Of a DNA stretch of 64,000 bases, positions 45,816-55,004 are shown piece after piece. Origin of the DNA: Arcticibacterium luteifluviistationis (GTDB lineage Bacteria; Bacteroidota; Bacteroidia; Cytophagales; Spirosomataceae); assembly GCF_003258705.1 (NCBI RefSeq), contig NZ_CP029480.1:3534001-3598000 (forward strand), read 5' to 3'. The stretch's first letter is position 1; each line of letters opens with the position of its first letter. The position numbers and the translations under genes are program-made. Below the pieces are notes generated by a model. That model saw only the letters and a program-made list of their open reading frames with translations, made no database searches and was not told the DNA's origin.

Positions 45816-46728
45816 TTTCCAGCATCAGTTTAATAAAAGTATCTTCAATATCAGGTTCTACCTCGGCTACAGAAACATCTGCATGCCCGCAGTCTTTTAA
45901 ATACGCTTTCAGCTTATTCTCGTCTGGTAAATTAGCCTTTAGCGTCACATGATTTTCTTCACCAAAAGCGAAACAACTACTGGTGCCTTCGTAAGACTTA
46001 ATGTCTAGCATGAGTTGGTATCGCTGAACACCTTTTACAGCAAAAGTTTTCAATCTATGACGCTCTATTATATTAGTAAGCGTGTCTAATTCCAGTATTC
46101 GTCCGTTTTGAATCAAAGCTATTCTATCGCAACGGGTGGCTTCGTCCATATAAGGGGTAGAAACCACTATGGTAATTCCTTTCGCTTTTAGCTTGTCTAG
46201 CATGTCCCAAAACTCCACCCTAGAAACAGGATCAACCCCAGTGGTGGGTTCATCTAAAAAGAGCACTTTAGGTTCGTGAATCAAGGCACAGCACAGTGCT
46301 AACTTTTGCTTCATACCACCTGATAAATCACCTGCCAAACGATGTTTGAAAGGTTCTATTTGGTCATAAATATCTTTAATGAGGTAATAGTTTTTTTCTA
46401 AAGTGGTATCAAAAACTGTTGCAAAAAAATTGAGGTTTTCTTCAATACTTAAATCTTGATAAAGCGAAAACTTTCCAGGCATATAACCTACTATCTTTCT
46501 TATATCCCAAATGCCTGACACCACATCAAAGCCAGCCACTTCAGCACTTCCAGCATCGGCTATTAAAAGCGTGGTTAAAACCCTAAACAGGGTTGTTTTT
46601 CCCGCTCCATCTGGCCCAATTATGCCAAAAAGTTCTCCCTCATTGACCGATAGGCTGATATTATCAAGAGCGAGTACCTTGCCCTTGTCATACGTTTTGG
46701 TGATATTTTCAACTTTTACGGCTATCAT
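45808..46728 (-). CDS. ABC transporter ATPase, first half of a split YbhF-like protein
   Basis: The 306-residue ATPase has Walker A GPDGAGKT, canonical signature DLSGGMKQK, Walker B VLFLDEPTTGVDP and STPYMDEATRCDR as switch region. The C-terminal 80 residues are an extra domain (RHRLKTFAVKGVQRYQLML). It pairs with the downstream LPLGW ATPase, so the complex probably has one canonical and one degenerate site. Its start overlaps the stop of the HlyD-like gene by one base. Confidence 0.92.
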   Translation of the reverse strand: MIAVKVENITKTYDKGKVLALDNISLSVNEGELFGIIGPDGAGKTTLFRVLTTLLIADAGSAEVAGFDVVSGIWDIRKIVGYMPGKFSLYQDLSIEENLNFFATVFDTTLEKNYYLIKDIYDQIEPFKHRLAGDLSGGMKQKLALCCALIHEPKVLFLDEPTTGVDPVSRVEFWDMLDKLKAKGITIVVSTPYMDEATRCDRIALIQNGRILELDTLTNIIERHRLKTFAVKGVQRYQLMLDIKSYEGTSSCFAFGEENHVTLKANLPDENKLKAYLKDCGHADVSVAEVEPDIEDTFIKLMLEND

Positions 46729-47726
46729 TAAAGCTTCACTTCTCCGTACATACCTATTTTTAAGAAACCATCATTTTTCACTTTGATTTTGGTAGCGTAA
46801 ACCAAATTTGCTCGCTCGTCTTTAGTCTGAATTGTTTTTGGTGTAAACTCTGCTTTGTCAGAAATCCACTCTACCACACCCTTTAATTCTTTATACCCAT
46901 CCTCACCGTTATCTATCAGCACTTGCACCTCCTGTCCTACTTTCACTTTTGCTAGCTGGCCATTAGTCAAGTATGCTCTTAGTTTTAGCTCGGTCATGTC
47001 TGCCAATTTATATAAGGCTTTTCCTGGAGCTGTCATTTCATTTTGCTCTGCATATTTCACCAATACTGTTCCAGCCTGAGGGTTTTGAATTTGGCATTTG
47101 CCAATCATGTTTTCCATTTGAGCTATTCGCTCTTGCATCGGTTTTTCTTCACTCATGACAGCACGGTTGCCAATCGCAATTTGCTGTTCTGCCGAAGTTA
47201 TTTGCTGTTTAGTCACATTTAACTGGCTCTCTGCAGCTTCAATTTGCTTTAGAAGTACTTCCAAATTCCCATTTAAATCATCCAACTGTTTGACCGGTAC
47301 GGCCTCCGCTTTTACCAGTTTCTCCAGTCTTTTTTGTTCTTTTTCGATAACCAAATACTGCTGACGCTGAGCTGCCAACTGTTTGTTCTGAGTTACTAAT
47401 TGTTGCTTCAAAATCCCAACCTGAGGGCCTGAAGAGTTCCTTTTGGCTCCTATGGCATCATAGCTCGCTTCTAGTTGTGCCTTCTGAAGGTTTAGGTTTT
47501 CGCAGTCAATATTTCCTATGATTTGGCCTTCGGTCAAAACCGTGCCCTCTTCTATAACCAGCTCTAAAATCTTACCTGAGCTTTCTGAAGAAACAATGAT
47601 TTCTTTTGCTTCGAATACACCAGATGCGTCAAAGTCATTTTCACCTCCACTACAGCCTACTATCACAGCCGCTAAAAAGGTTAGTTTTAATATATGTTGT
47701 CCTGTCATTTTATGCTTATTTATCAT
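46728..47726 (-). CDS. HlyD/YbhG-like periplasmic adaptor lipoprotein
   Basis: The 332-residue membrane-fusion protein has a lipoprotein signal with lipobox VGC (AAVIVGC). The biotinyl-lipoyl motif is split around a long coiled-coil (residues about 75-195, rich in Q, E and K: QLVTQNKQLAAQRQQYLVIE). A beta-barrel domain follows. It joins the inner-membrane ABC transporter to the TolC-like channel. The start at 47726 is 1 bp after the TolC-like stop; an internal Met at 47708 also gives a plausible signal peptide. Confidence 0.9.
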   Translation of the reverse strand: MINKHKMTGQHILKLTFLAAVIVGCSGGENDFDASGVFEAKEIIVSSESSGKILELVIEEGTVLTEGQIIGNIDCENLNLQKAQLEASYDAIGAKRNSSGPQVGILKQQLVTQNKQLAAQRQQYLVIEKEQKRLEKLVKAEAVPVKQLDDLNGNLEVLLKQIEAAESQLNVTKQQITSAEQQIAIGNRAVMSEEKPMQERIAQMENMIGKCQIQNPQAGTVLVKYAEQNEMTAPGKALYKLADMTELKLRAYLTNGQLAKVKVGQEVQVLIDNGEDGYKELKGVVEWISDKAEFTPKTIQTKDERANLVYATKIKVKNDGFLKIGMYGEVKL

Positions 47727-47727
47727 G

Positions 47728-48987
47728 TTATTGACCCAAAATGATTTTAATATTTCTATTGGCTTGCATCAGCTGAACTTCGTGAAGAATCAAATTTCGT
47801 TTCGCCAAATCTTGCTTGTTAAGTTCTTCTAAATAGTCGGTGGCGGTAATAATTCCATTTTCTAGCTGAGCACTAGACACCTCCGTTATTTCCTCTCTTA
47901 TAGCTATCAGCTTATTATCACTTTCTATTAAACTCTCTAGCCTTTCTATTTCTTTTTTAAGCGAAGCCAACTGTACATTGGAAGCTATATCGAAGCTCTC
48001 TTTTTGCTTTTCTATTCTTAGCCTATTCACCTTTAATTGTTGAATTTCACTTTGCTGCACACCATTATATAAATGACTTAATGGCACTTTTAACTGCAAA
48101 CCACCCATGAAATAGGGCGAAAAATCTCTAGCCAAAAAGTTAAGACCTGGCCTACCATAACCACCTGTTCCAAAGAGGGCAACCTTTGGTTTGTTCTTAG
48201 ATTTCACCAAACTCTCCGAAGCCATGATAGACTGCTGCTGTGCAGAAAGTAGGCTTAACTCAGGTCGGTCGTTTTCGTAAGAATTAATCTGAAAAGTAGC
48301 TGGTGATTCAAAAACCGTTTCTTTACTCAGCTGTGCTCCCGTCAAAAGATAAATACCTTCTAAAGCCGCTTCTTTTTTCTTGTCAATTTCTATAAGGCTT
48401 TGCTCTAGCTCTATCTTTTTAGCCTCTAAAGCCAGTAAGTTACTTTTGATGGCTACGCCATTTTCAATAGCCGCCTTTACTCTTTCCAAATTGGCATTAA
48501 TCTCTGTTAAGATTAACTCAGCGTTACCTTTCTGCCGGTTGGCAAACAAAACACCGAAATACAAGGCTGTCACCTGTTCTTCCGATTTATAAAGGTCAAC
48601 CTCCACCTTAGCCTTTTCCACTTTTTGATTTGCTAGTGCCATAGACTTTTGACTAGCTGTAAGCCCGCCATCATAAAGGTTTTGCTGAATATCCAAAGTT
48701 ACTTTATATTGGTCTTGAGCTGGAAGCTCAATATCAACTCCTGGAATCCTAATAGGCAAAGAAGTAACTTCTGATTGCCATGTAGCCTGTCCATTTAATG
48801 AAGATTGCGGCAAATAGGCTCCTTTAAGATTCTTGATTTGCAAAGCCGTAATCTCATCAATAAGACCCATCTGCTCCTGTTGCGGATTAAAATCACGAGC
48901 CTTGGAAATCAAATCATCCAAACCAATATTGGTTTGAGCATGAAGCGAACCTGCAATTAAAAATATTAGTGCGAATGTCTTTTTCAT
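47728..48987 (-). CDS. TolC-family outer-membrane efflux channel
   Basis: The 419-residue protein has a signal peptide (MKKTFALIFLIAGSLHAQ) and two OEP repeats of long alpha-helices with short strands: N-terminal repeat around SLNGQATWQSEVTSL, C-terminal repeat around VALFGTGGYGRPGLNF. Trimers form the outer-membrane duct for the efflux pump. It lies 2 bp after the TetR gene, so regulator and pump are one transcript. Confidence 0.92.
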   Translation of the reverse strand: MKKTFALIFLIAGSLHAQTNIGLDDLISKARDFNPQQEQMGLIDEITALQIKNLKGAYLPQSSLNGQATWQSEVTSLPIRIPGVDIELPAQDQYKVTLDIQQNLYDGGLTASQKSMALANQKVEKAKVEVDLYKSEEQVTALYFGVLFANRQKGNAELILTEINANLERVKAAIENGVAIKSNLLALEAKKIELEQSLIEIDKKKEAALEGIYLLTGAQLSKETVFESPATFQINSYENDRPELSLLSAQQQSIMASESLVKSKNKPKVALFGTGGYGRPGLNFLARDFSPYFMGGLQLKVPLSHLYNGVQQSEIQQLKVNRLRIEKQKESFDIASNVQLASLKKEIERLESLIESDNKLIAIREEITEVSSAQLENGIITATDYLEELNKQDLAKRNLILHEVQLMQANRNIKIILGQ

Positions 48988-48989
48988 AT

Positions 48990-49598
48990 TTAATCCACTA
49001 TTAAAATTTTTCGGATATATCGCTTTAACTCGTCAATTCTAGCAAGCATCAAGTCCTCAAAAACCTCCTCATCTGCTCCAAAGTTATGCATCAAAATAGG
49101 CCTAGAGAGGTATGGAAAAATGCACATTCCTAAAACTGAAAGTAACAACTGCATAGGGTCAAGCTCTGGCACCCGACCTAGTTTCAGGTCATCCGCATAA
49201 CTTTTTATGAAGTTTTGTGCAATAGCTTCTTTAAACGGCAGCTTTTCTATAAATCCATCATTTCCCCTTTTATTAACCGTACTAATTATGAAAAAAGGTA
49301 TAAAAGGATTTTCATTCATGAATAAGATGTACTTCTCTATAAAAACCTCCAACTTCTCTACCATAGAATTATCGGTCTGGAAAATACTGGAAACTTCAGG
49401 GAAGAAGTACTTGGCCTTTTCGGCAAAAACTCGTTCGAATAGGAGTTTTTTAGAACGGAAATAATAGTGCAACATCGCTTTATTAATTCCTGCCGTATCG
49501 GCAATTTCTTGCATGCGGGCACCATCAATACCATCTCTAATGAAAATATCTTCGGCTGCCTTTAAAATCTTTAACTCTGTAGATGCTTCTTGTGTCAA
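48990..49598 (-). CDS. TetR-family repressor of the efflux operon
   Basis: The 202-residue protein has the TetR helix-turn-helix at about 25-48 (ARMQEIADTAGINKAMLHYYF) and a C-terminal ligand domain. The start codon is TTG (complement of 49596-49598); no upstream ATG fits, and the HTH begins at the normal distance. It is the first gene of a seven-gene efflux operon. A perfect inverted repeat lies 22 bp upstream, just after its predicted transcription start, so autorepression is likely and would silence the pump until ligand binds. Confidence 0.92.
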   Translation of the reverse strand: MTQEASTELKILKAAEDIFIRDGIDGARMQEIADTAGINKAMLHYYFRSKKLLFERVFAEKAKYFFPEVSSIFQTDNSMVEKLEVFIEKYILFMNENPFIPFFIISTVNKRGNDGFIEKLPFKEAIAQNFIKSYADDLKLGRVPELDPMQLLLSVLGMCIFPYLSRPILMHNFGADEEVFEDLMLARIDELKRYIRKILIVD

Positions 49599-49620
49599 CT
49601 TCTTAGTTTATCTATTTGGT

Positions 49621-49636
49621 TTAACCATCTGGTTAA
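49621..49636. promoter_or_regulatory. likely TetR operator
   Basis: TTAACCA-TC-TGGTTAA is a perfect 7-bp inverted repeat with a 2-bp centre, starting 22 bp upstream of the tetR start codon and just downstream of its -7 element. A repressor bound here would block transcription initiation. Confidence 0.7.
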
Positions 49637-49644
49637 CTAATAAA

Positions 49645-49676
49645 CAAATGTAACGACAGAAAAGATTAGAAACCAA
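49645..49676 (-). promoter_or_regulatory. promoter of the tetR-efflux operon
   Basis: On the minus strand TTG (49674-49676) is followed after 21 nt by TACATTTG (49645-49652), matching TAnnTTTG. The predicted start is near 49640, placing the palindrome at about +4 to +19. Confidence 0.65.
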
Positions 49677-49745
49677 AAAAAATAATAGAAACTCTTACCT
49701 AAACAACTATAATCTATTATACATAAACCAGTTAATGCAGGTAAG

Positions 49746-52700
49746 TTATTTAAAAGAAAACATTCTTAGCTTATCTTGACTTTGACCTACTAGGAGTTTT
49801 TTGTCAATTTCTAGCAATGCTCTTGTTTCACCTTTTAAGTTTAATCCCGTTTTAGAAGGAGCTAAAAAGCTAAAATTACCATGACCGTCGTTAAGGAAAA
49901 CTTGACCATGATTTGCGGAAATATTTCCGATTCTGACACGTGTATGTGTATTATTTCCTGCGGCTATTAAATCCTTTTTACCATCGCCATTCAGGTCTTT
50001 TGCTAGCATGGCATAAATAGGTGCCGCCTGCATTTGAACTGGTAAGTCCACCTTCACAAATTTGCCATTATCATTTCTAAAGTAAGAGGAAGAAAGGTTG
50101 GTAGCCTTAAAAACTTCAGGCTTTATATTTGGGAAGTTATCTAAAAACTTTTGAGTGGTAACGCCTGAGTAAATCTCATAAGTGGTGTACACTTTTCTTA
50201 AAGAACCTATGTGATCTAAAAGCTCATCGCGGCTGTATGCTGGATAACTTTCTCCCTGAATAAAGCATGATATCACAGGGTCAATTCTTCCATTTCCATC
50301 AAAATCTGCCAAGTGAAGTTGCAATGGCTCTTTATCAGAAGCACAGTATTGAGAATTAAGACCAAGGTTTCCTGCGATTAAATCCATGTCGCCGTCACCA
50401 TCAAAATCTTCAAAAAGTAAACTTTGCCAAAAACCAGTTCCGCTAGAAATAGCGTCATTCACCTGTTCAAAACCAGTTCCTGTATTTCTTAAAATCTTAA
50501 TATCTGTCCATTCGCCAGCTAAGACTAAATCCATTTTCCCATCGGAATCATAGTCTACCGCTTTAGCATCTTTTATTAAACCTAGCTTAGTAAAAAGGTC
50601 TGTATTCAGGTTTTTGAAGACGCCCCCATCATTGATGTACATCCTTGAAGGGTTCGCTTTTGGGTAGTCACCCGGAACCACAAAACCAGCTACAAAAATA
50701 TCTTGGTCACCATCGTTATCAAAATCAAAAACCTCCACAGCAGCATCTGAGAAGATATCTGCGGGGAAAGAGGTATCATTCTTTGAAAAGTTACCTTTTC
50801 CATCATTTAAGAAAAGCCTGTTTTGAAGCATAAGGTCGTTTGGTAAATATTCATAACCTCCACCTACTACGTAAAGGTCTAAATCACCATCACTATCTGC
50901 ATCAAAAAACTCAGCATCAACATCGGTACATAGCTCCCATTGTTTGAAGACAAGTTTATTCGTGGCTTTATACTTTCCATTCCCTAAGCCTTTCATTAGT
51001 TGCCCTGGAAAGCCTTTACCTCCTCCCAAATAAAAATCTTCAATGCCATCATTATCAATATCTCCTTTAGTAAGGCATGGGCCTTGATAGGAATACATCC
51101 AAGGCAATAAAATCTGACGGTTAAAGTCATTTAAATGCTTTTGCGAATGCTCTACTAACTGAAAGTCAAGCTCCTTAAATAGTGGAACATCATTTTCATT
51201 TTCTAATAGTTCCTCTGGTGTATACGCCACATCTATGTAAGTATCAACAGCAGGATTCATCAAGGTTTGTCCTTTTCCATCGGGATAAATTACCTCTATC
51301 TTTTCTACAGAAGTAAGGTCGCCTAAACCAAAAACTTGTGGACCATAATAAGAGCTTTGAAAACCATGATTTGGCGAAAACTCTCTGTATTGGGAGCTCC
51401 CATCGGCATAGACTTTAATTTTGGTGTTTAAAATCTGACTAGAATTTCCTTTCAAATTAACACCAATAAAATGCCCTTTCTCGTTGGTTCTATTCTCAAA
51501 AATGCTAGCAACTTCGTTTAAGTTATTGGTGATTATTTCTAAATCCCCGTCATTATCTAAATCGGCATAAATAGCCCCGTTTGTAATTCTGGCAACATCA
51601 AAACCCCAACTTTCTTGCACATTCTCAAAGGTCTGCCCTCCATTGTTTCTAAAAGCATAATTAGCTGTTTTAGTAGATGGCATTTTATTAATGATATCTA
51701 AAACATTGTCATTGCCTTCACTTCGTTGTTCTGAATAGAATTTGACAAAATCATTGTTGGTATAATCTCTCAGATAGCCATTTGATATAAACATGTCTTT
51801 AAAACCGTCATTGTCAAAATCGGCTAATAAAGGAGACCAACTCCAATCTGTATTGGAGATTCCGGCAAGTTGACCCATTTCTGAAAACTGTCCATTACCC
51901 CCATTGATGTGCAGCATATTCCGCATCACTTCAGGGTGAAATCCGTTTTGCAGCATGTTTAAATATCCTTCATAATTATCTGGTCCAAAAAGCAATTTTT
52001 GACGCCTATTATCTTCAGGAAGCATGTCTGCCGTAAAAATATCCGGTAAAGCATCGTTATTAATATCTGCCACGTCATTCCCCATGCTGAAGTAGCTTGT
52101 ATGGTCTACCATCTCCGAAATCTTATCAGAAAATGTTCCATCTTGATTATTTACATAGAGATAATCCCCTTCCAAATAATCATTTGAAATATAAATATCT
52201 GGCCAGCCATCTTGATTTAGGTCTGACACGCTAATTCCTAAACCAAAACCAATAGGATTTCCTTTAATTCCTGCTTCTTTGCTGACATCGGTAAACTTGC
52301 CATCATCATTCCTAAAAAGTTTATCGCCGGCATACTGGTCACGCATGAAGTGAATGGCTTCTACGTCAAAACGCTTAAAATCTTTCACGTTATGATTCAT
52401 GACATAAGCATCTAAATCGCCGTCTTTGTCATAATCAAAAAAGGCCGTTTGCGTGGTAAAACCATCGCAGTCTAAACCATACTCTGCAGCCCTATCAGTA
52501 AACTTAAAACCACCTTCGTTTATATAAAACTTATTCTTTCTGAGGTCTGGTCGTTCTTCATTTCCCGATACCGACACATAAATATCTAAAAGACCATCTG
52601 CATTAATATCGACTACCGTTACTCCCGTTTTCCATTCATTATTCCATTTAATGCCAGCTACTTCTGATTTGTCTTCAAACTTTAATGCTCCTAAGTTTTT

Positions 52701-52955
52701 ATAAATCTTATCTGCACCTTGATTAGCGGTAAAGTATAAATCTGTTAAACCGTCATTATCAAAGTCTGCCGCTGCCACGCCACCTCCATTATAGAAATAT
52801 TCATAAACCAAGACATTTAAATCATTGGTTTCTTCAATGCCATTTTTAAAGTTGATTCCTGAATCGGCAGCATCTATAGCTACAAATAAGGTGTCGCCCG
52901 ACTTTTGACAAGAAAGCGTAAAAACAGTAAGACAAAAAAAGATGTATTTTTTCAT
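49746..52955 (-). CDS. CRTAC1-like surface lipoprotein with FG-GAP/VCBS repeats and ASPIC/UnbV domain (A)
   Basis: I start at the Met giving MKKYIFFCLTVFTLSC (lipoprotein, Cys16) rather than the longer frame from 52982. About 1069 residues: repeated integrin-like FG-GAP/VCBS blades with calcium-type DxDxDGxxD loops (DFDNDGLTDLYF, DINADGLLDIYV, DYDKDGDLDAYV, DLNQDGWPDIYI and many more). A UnbV/ASPIC segment lies near residues 510-590 (GFQSSYYGPQVFGLGD and VEKIEVIYPDGKG), followed by a second propeller. The protein is probably exposed at the cell surface. Its closest relative in the window is at 58101-61370. It is divergent from gene B (53100-54587). In other Bacteroidota such proteins commonly sit near SusCD genes; the molecular role is unknown. 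Confidence 0.85.
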   Translation of the reverse strand: MKKYIFFCLTVFTLSCQKSGDTLFVAIDAADSGINFKNGIEETNDLNVLVYEYFYNGGGVAAADFDNDGLTDLYFTANQGADKIYKNLGALKFEDKSEVAGIKWNNEWKTGVTVVDINADGLLDIYVSVSGNEERPDLRKNKFYINEGGFKFTDRAAEYGLDCDGFTTQTAFFDYDKDGDLDAYVMNHNVKDFKRFDVEAIHFMRDQYAGDKLFRNDDGKFTDVSKEAGIKGNPIGFGLGISVSDLNQDGWPDIYISNDYLEGDYLYVNNQDGTFSDKISEMVDHTSYFSMGNDVADINNDALPDIFTADMLPEDNRRQKLLFGPDNYEGYLNMLQNGFHPEVMRNMLHINGGNGQFSEMGQLAGISNTDWSWSPLLADFDNDGFKDMFISNGYLRDYTNNDFVKFYSEQRSEGNDNVLDIINKMPSTKTANYAFRNNGGQTFENVQESWGFDVARITNGAIYADLDNDGDLEIITNNLNEVASIFENRTNEKGHFIGVNLKGNSSQILNTKIKVYADGSSQYREFSPNHGFQSSYYGPQVFGLGDLTSVEKIEVIYPDGKGQTLMNPAVDTYIDVAYTPEELLENENDVPLFKELDFQLVEHSQKHLNDFNRQILLPWMYSYQGPCLTKGDIDNDGIEDFYLGGGKGFPGQLMKGLGNGKYKATNKLVFKQWELCTDVDAEFFDADSDGDLDLYVVGGGYEYLPNDLMLQNRLFLNDGKGNFSKNDTSFPADIFSDAAVEVFDFDNDGDQDIFVAGFVVPGDYPKANPSRMYINDGGVFKNLNTDLFTKLGLIKDAKAVDYDSDGKMDLVLAGEWTDIKILRNTGTGFEQVNDAISSGTGFWQSLLFEDFDGDGDMDLIAGNLGLNSQYCASDKEPLQLHLADFDGNGRIDPVISCFIQGESYPAYSRDELLDHIGSLRKVYTTYEIYSGVTTQKFLDNFPNIKPEVFKATNLSSSYFRNDNGKFVKVDLPVQMQAAPIYAMLAKDLNGDGKKDLIAAGNNTHTRVRIGNISANHGQVFLNDGHGNFSFLAPSKTGLNLKGETRALLEIDKKLLVGQSQDKLRMFSFK

Positions 52956-53099
52956 TTGAGAAGGAGCATATTCGCATTTCACGGAAGCATAAAATTACTT
53001 TTTTGAAAGCTTTTTAACTAAACAGCAGCAATATTTTAAAAAGGAATCAGGTAACTTGTGCTGGCTTAAAAGAACATCTCAAACATTTTGAAAATTTAG

Positions 53100-54587
53100 A
53101 TGACAAAATATCTCTCTATTGCTCTGGTTGCCCTTATTGGACTTTCTTGCTCTTCGAAAAAGACAGAACTAACTTGGACCAAAAACTTGCCGATGATAGG
53201 ATCGCAATCTTCTCCAAAGGCTACAGACCTAAATAATGATGGCGTGTTAGACATTATTATGGGTGCGGGTAAAAATGAGTATCAAAGTTCTGACAGAGGC
53301 GTATTAGCTCTTGACGGAAAAACAGGTGAAACTATCTGGAATCATCCTACTATTGACCAAATATATGGTTCCGCCACTTTGCTTGATGTAAATAAAGATG
53401 GAGTAAAAGATATTTTTATTGGCGGGAGGTCAAATCAGTTTTACGCTATTAATGGGAAAACAGGCGAAAATATTTGGACGTGGGAGTTCAAATATGAGAA
53501 TCACCCAAAACTTAAAAATGCTAAATACAACTTCCATAATGCCATTATTATTCCTGACCAAAACAATGATAATACAGAAGACTTATTAGTGGTAACAGGA
53601 GGAAACTCTAAAGCCGCTCCAAACACGAGCGAAAACAGATACGCAGGTATTTTGATGATACTAAACAGCAAAGATGGTAGCGTAATAGCGGCCGACACTA
53701 TGCCAGACGGAAGAGAATCTTACATGCCTCCGCTTTACTTTAAACAACCTGACGGAACAGAAAATATAGTATTTGGTACAGGTGGTGAAACCATTGACGG
53801 AAACCTATACCGATGTACATTAGCTGATTTAAAAAATAACGATATAAGCCAATCAACAATCATTTCGTCTGATACTAGCGGTCATGGCTACATTGCCCCT
53901 TCAGTGGCTGTAGATTTAAATGATGATGGTTTTTATGATGTTGTTTCTATTTCTCATGGAAGTAACATTTCTGCCATTGATGGCAAAAGCAATGAAGTTC
54001 TTTGGACACAGCATGTACCAAATACAGAATCTAGTAATGGTTTTGCAGTAGGTAATTTTAATGGCGACCAAACACCCGACCTTTTCACTTTTGTGAGTGA
54101 AGGCGTATGGCCACAAAGCAGAGGTTCTCTACAAATTATGCTAGACGGCAAGACTGGAAAAATAGGATACACGAATACGCTTGGCTGTACAGGTTTTTCT
54201 TCCCCAGTAATTTACGACCTTAATGATGATGGTGTAGATGAGGCTATCATAAGTATTAATGAATATGATTGTGAGGTTGGGTTTACATCGCCACAAGACA
54301 TCGAAGTTACCACAAAACTGCTAGCCATAGATTTTAAGAATAACAAAATCCAAAACATTGAAGAACTCGCTTTATTTAAGAATATATTTAGTACTCCTTG
54401 GATAGGTGATTTAGACAATGACGGCTACCTTGACATCATTCATTGTCAATACTTTAGCCCAAACCCTAACTTACTTGCTTTCTTGGGCATGCAAGTAAAA
54501 CGCATCAGCACTTCTATCAAAATGGATGTTCCTGTAAAATGGGGTGGCTATATGGGAACAGAAGGTAATGGAGTCTTTACCAAATAA
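53100..54587 (+). CDS. FG-GAP/PQQ-like beta-propeller lipoprotein (B)
   Basis: The 495-residue protein has a lipoprotein signal ending at Cys17 (LIGLSC). The body is a beta-propeller that mixes FG-GAP loops (ATDLNNDGVLDIIMG, DVNKDGVKDIFIGG) with PQQ-type turns (ALDGKTGETIWN, AINGKTGENIWTW). The C-terminal motif KWGGYMGTEGNGVF is also seen in the related gene at 55005. It is divergent from gene A and convergent, with an 11-bp overlap, with the DUF3995 gene. It lacks the catalytic residues of a PQQ enzyme that I can point to, so binding or scaffold is more likely than redox activity. Confidence 0.82.
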   Translation: MTKYLSIALVALIGLSCSSKKTELTWTKNLPMIGSQSSPKATDLNNDGVLDIIMGAGKNEYQSSDRGVLALDGKTGETIWNHPTIDQIYGSATLLDVNKDGVKDIFIGGRSNQFYAINGKTGENIWTWEFKYENHPKLKNAKYNFHNAIIIPDQNNDNTEDLLVVTGGNSKAAPNTSENRYAGILMILNSKDGSVIAADTMPDGRESYMPPLYFKQPDGTENIVFGTGGETIDGNLYRCTLADLKNNDISQSTIISSDTSGHGYIAPSVAVDLNDDGFYDVVSISHGSNISAIDGKSNEVLWTQHVPNTESSNGFAVGNFNGDQTPDLFTFVSEGVWPQSRGSLQIMLDGKTGKIGYTNTLGCTGFSSPVIYDLNDDGVDEAIISINEYDCEVGFTSPQDIEVTTKLLAIDFKNNKIQNIEELALFKNIFSTPWIGDLDNDGYLDIIHCQYFSPNPNLLAFLGMQVKRISTSIKMDVPVKWGGYMGTEGNGVFTK

Positions 54588-54996
54588 GATAATACCCTAT
54601 CAAACTTAATAATAAACATAAGGGAGAAAATAACTTCAGATCCATATTTGAGAAACGAGTTCCTCGTACCTTATGAAAGAAGCCCACATACTTAAAATCC
54701 CCTATGGCTCTAAATAGAAAAATGGTGCTGATAACCCATCCTCCGTATTTATCAATGGAGGCAGGTAAATTTATAGCTATCAAACCTTGTCTAATTAAAA
54801 AGTAAAGGGCAAAAATAAGAAGTCCTGAAGCCACTATAAAGCTGTCCATAGCTTTAGGATTAAGCACTTTTTCTCCTTTTGGGTTAGTAGGAATGGCTAC
54901 ATCAAAGCCAAACTTTCCGCCAAATACCCAACTAAAATGGATTCCTGATAGAGTCATTAAAATACCAGCTTCAATAATAGTAAGCGTCAAATCCAT
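54577..54996 (-). CDS. DUF3995-type membrane protein
   Basis: The 139-residue protein has four predicted membrane helices (about 5-25, 50-68, 85-100 and 120-137). It carries the family pattern GIHFSWVFGGKFGFD and PKGEKVLNPK, common to DUF3995. Its stop overlaps gene B on the other strand. It is 8 bp after the 55005 gene stop, so it is probably read with the sulfatase operon. Function not known for the family. Confidence 0.82.
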   Translation of the reverse strand: MDLTLTIIEAGILMTLSGIHFSWVFGGKFGFDVAIPTNPKGEKVLNPKAMDSFIVASGLLIFALYFLIRQGLIAINLPASIDKYGGWVISTIFLFRAIGDFKYVGFFHKVRGTRFSNMDLKLFSPLCLLLSLIGYYLIW

Positions 54997-55004
54997 ATTT
55001 TGAT

